DNA from: Unio delphinus
Taxonomy: Eukaryota > Mollusca > Bivalvia > Unionida > Unionidae
DNA: 64,000 bases
Reading direction: 5' to 3'
Assembly (NCBI GenBank): GCA_029339505.1
Contig: JAQISU010000233.1
Span: forward strand, 1,162,001-1,226,000
Under the pieces are notes generated by a model. The model searched no databases. It worked only from the letters and a program-made list of their open reading frames with translations, and had not been told where the DNA came from. Positions within the stretch are counted from its first letter, which is position 1. Every line of letters starts with the position of its first letter. Below, piece after piece: positions 61,102-64,000 of the stretch. The position numbers and the translations under genes were made by a program.

Positions 61102-61849
61102 TCGTATCCATATTACCATCATATACAAGAATATTGAAGCGGACTAGATTTCTCTACAAATACTGGTGTCTTCTTATATGGTGGTTTCCATTCACAACGC
61201 ATTTGTGTTCGTCTGGTGATGACATGAGGTAATAGGAGGGTAGAAATATGCAAATGGTGTTGATGCTGATATTTTTGAATAATAAAGTCTAAAATGATAA
61301 AAGAGATCAGAGAAGAAAGAAGATATATATATTATTTATTATATTATAAAAATAATACATTACATTTTACTTTATATTGTATTTTCTCTTCTTTTTGTCA
61401 TATACATATTCACGACTACATTTACATAGAAAGATAATGATTATAATTCATTATTAGATTACAAGCTTCTTAAAAACCTCGTACTTATTACTTGTACGAA
61501 GACTGTAAAATAGACTTTCGAATCTTCAGATAGATCGGTGCAGATAATAATATGATAATCTAACATTTGGTATACGTATTAACATATGACGGATAATTCT
61601 TTAGTTATTTCTACAAGAACATTTATTACAAGTTAGAAATTATGTGACTCAAAATCTGGATAAATCCAAATCCTGTGCAAAATCCAAAATCTGGACAAAT
61701 TCAAACTTTGCGCAAACCTAAAATCTAAAATAACAAATTTCGGATATTATTTTTCTGAGTACAATTTGTTATAGCTGTTCAATATTTATACAGTAAAGAT
61801 CTACATTTTTATGTAATTCCATACCGAAAGTACCGATTTTCATATCTTT

Positions 61850-62520
61850 GCAACGTGCCTCTCACAAATGCCGTTTTGCGATGGTGTCACATATTTCGAT
61901 GCTAATACAATAGATGTGAAGCATCAGGCTATACAACATTTCTATAATATGTGTTTGTATCTTATTATGTACGTCATCATTTGTCTGATTGTGTGCCTAA
62001 TGTATTCATACACGAATGTTATATGTCTAGGCAGAAAAATCAAACCAATCGTAAACAACCACCAATTTAGACAAACCTGGTATCTATTGATGTGTTTCTC
62101 GTCACTCTAAAGCCATTTGTGCCAATATAAATTTGTACAAATGCAAAAATAAAATAGTTCGTAATTTTTAGTCCGTATCGCTTGCGAATTTACCGATCTA
62201 CTTATCCATGTTATGTACCAATTTTGCCGTTTTGCAATGGTGCTACATATTCCGATGTTAATACTATATATTTGAAGCATATACTTACAGTTATCCAACA
62301 GTATATAATATGTGTATGTATCTTATTAAATTCATCTCCATTTGTCCGTCCGTACGACTAACGCATTCCTATACAAACGTTTTATGTATAGGCAAATAAG
62401 TCATATCAATCGTATACAACGAACGATTATGACAAATTTGATATATATTTATGTTTCTCACCACTATATATCGATCTATGGCAATCTAAAAGTGTAAAAT
62501 TGCAAAAGAAGTGCATATAT
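61850..62520. repeat. Two-copy direct duplication, ~355 bp
   Basis: 61,869-62,150 aligns with 62,224-62,510. Both contain 'gccgttttgcratggtg', 'atatgtgtwtgtatcttatta' and 'caatcgta-acaac' in the same order. The copies are clearly diverged. Confidence 0.75.
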
Positions 62521-62779
62521 GTTACTCAGTATCTTTAAAGGTTAGGGAATAGCTAGTTGATGCATCCATGACGGGAGTATTGCCAGCCTGAAATAGGAAT
62601 TGTAAAGTCACGCAGACGGTTTCTGATTTCAATGTAACAATAAGCTCTTCAAGGGAGCCTATTGTCAGGTTCGGTAACAACAATTAATTATGGAACAGGC
62701 CTATAATTTAAGACTGATGACGCAAATGTTTACAGTCTGACATCTGGATTGACTGAGTCATATTTATACTCTCCTTACT

Positions 62780-62842
62780 CTCGGATGTTAACACAAACAT
62801 AATGAACGGAGACAGCTCATTATGTTTGTGTAAACATCCGAG
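62780..62842. other. Near-perfect 26-bp hairpin
   Basis: The left arm at 62,780-62,805 and right arm at 62,817-62,842 are complementary at 25 of 26 positions, with an 11-base loop (acggagacagc). The arms start ctcggatgtt and end catccgag. It has the size of a small-RNA precursor or a compact fold-back element. Confidence 0.8.
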
Positions 62843-64000
62843 AACACTACCACCTTGTGCTCGTTATAAAGAAATGATGTGAACAATGAAGCCATTCCAT
62901 TGATGGGCACGTTTCGGGTGGCGATAACATGCACTAAAGAATCAAAACAGTTTAGAATATCGTTTTACTGTGGAATCTCCCAGCTCCCGCAACAAAACAA
63001 CACAAAAACAAAAACCCAACAGCTAATCGCAACCTAGTGATGGGTTGCACAAAGCAGCAAATCAGCTCAATTGATGAACTGAATGTTGATCGATCTAGTC
63101 GAAAGCAGTCGTGTAATTTCCACGTTGGACCTTCTCAGGAGATTGTAATGAATGGAAACAACGAACATATACATACATTGTAACCATTAATAATTAGACT
63201 GCACACATCTCTAGAAATAGCCGTGGATGGTAATGCAGTGAAAGAAAACTAGATAGCAGAATTATCGTACTTACGTTCAGAATAATTGGTATATATTCTC
63301 GCCCCCATTTGAAATGACTACGTACCATAACATAAAAACGAAAATTGGTTATCCACGATTATCCACAACGTTATGAAACACAATTTTTCGCAAGCTATGT
63401 ATTATCAGGCAACATTCGAAAATGAGTCAGGAATTATTGATTAATCAACAGCTGCGTCAAAGATAACTAAAATGGCAGCCAGGTATAAACTACCAATAGC
63501 ATCGTTCAACGTTGTAATGGGTTTTCCACTTTTCCTTTTCAAACTGTTAGTAATCTTTCATTCTAACTGTATTGTTTTCGTTTTGCTGCAAATGTACACA
63601 CAACCTGGTAGATGTCTTTAAAATCCAAAAGATGTCAGTGGTCAGTTGCTGAATAGCCCTATAATTTTAGAGCACCACGAATACATGGAAGTACATACAA
63701 GAATACAAATTAACACTAACAAGAATAGCAACAACCACTAGTGGCTAACAATGTGCCAGACGGTAGAATTTATGTAGGAAGAAAACCCAGATATAAAGTG
63801 TATTACTGATCCCCAACATTCTGGGTTCTGCCCCTATGGTACATGGTTGTTAAATCTGTTCTTCGACTTTCCATTTTCATCATTGTTATACGGTTTAGTG
63901 ATAGATTCGCTTCCCTGAAAGGAAATTAGAAGGGAGGAGCATAGCTTAATAGAAGGAAGAACAAGACTAACATTTCATGTCTACCTACACATACATACAT
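62843..64000. other. Gene-poor stretch
   Basis: No gene, RNA or element recognised up to the window end. Confidence 0.35.

Overview
The window looks like metazoan nuclear DNA, probably from a lophotrochozoan and perhaps a mollusc. It is AT-rich and full of TA, GA and GT microsatellites. It carries tRNA-derived SINEs, decayed LINEs and an hAT-type MITE, and its host genes have spliceosomal introns. No rRNA gene, genuine tRNA gene or CRISPR array was found. The organism is inferred from gene content only.

Layout. (1) 1-3.4 kb: a Frizzled receptor of the Fz9/10 type on the minus strand, with its whole coding sequence in one exon and a likely 5' UTR intron. (2) 3.4-25.9 kb: gene-poor DNA holding microsatellites, four SINE copies of two families, minisatellite arrays, a mariner relic, an hAT MITE and two LINE relics. 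(3) 26.0-47.6 kb: the 3' part of an inhibitor-of-apoptosis (BIRC/IAP) gene on the minus strand. Five exons with matching phases encode the C-terminal half of a BIR domain, a linker, a UBA domain and a C-terminal RING. (4) 30,444-46,803: a 16.4-kb Polinton/Maverick sitting in the IAP intron between the linker and UBA exons, with ~490-bp terminal inverted repeats and a 5-bp TCTCT target duplication. (5) 51.0-58.5 kb: a decayed non-LTR retrotransposon of the I type (CCHC ORF1; APE endonuclease, RT, RNase H), itself split by a ~1.2-kb inserted element. (6) 58.5-64 kb: tandem repeats, small palindromes, a near-perfect hairpin and a duplicated segment, with no gene recognised.

The Polinton has the virus-like set: A32-type packaging ATPase, a zinc ribbon plus phospholipase A2-like protein, retroviral-type integrase, B-family polymerase, small putative membrane-active proteins, double-jelly-roll major capsid, adenain-type protease and penton-like minor capsid. 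It also has less usual parts. The polymerase ORF continues into an SF1 helicase and a C-terminal HNH-like zinc module. A lysine-rich tandem-repeat leader lies just upstream of it. There is a separate HNH/NUMOD-type endonuclease, a 450-codon ORF with repeated FFG-PLVAGMTLAEI modules, and a cluster of hairpins at the midpoint of the element. As it stands the element is damaged. Four places change frame in runs of 8-9 A, all in the same sense, and in-frame stops interrupt the major capsid, the integrase tail and a pVI-like protein. The A-run breaks could be true slippage or assembly undercounting.

The likely biological story is a recently integrated but decaying virus-like element inside an apoptosis-regulator gene.
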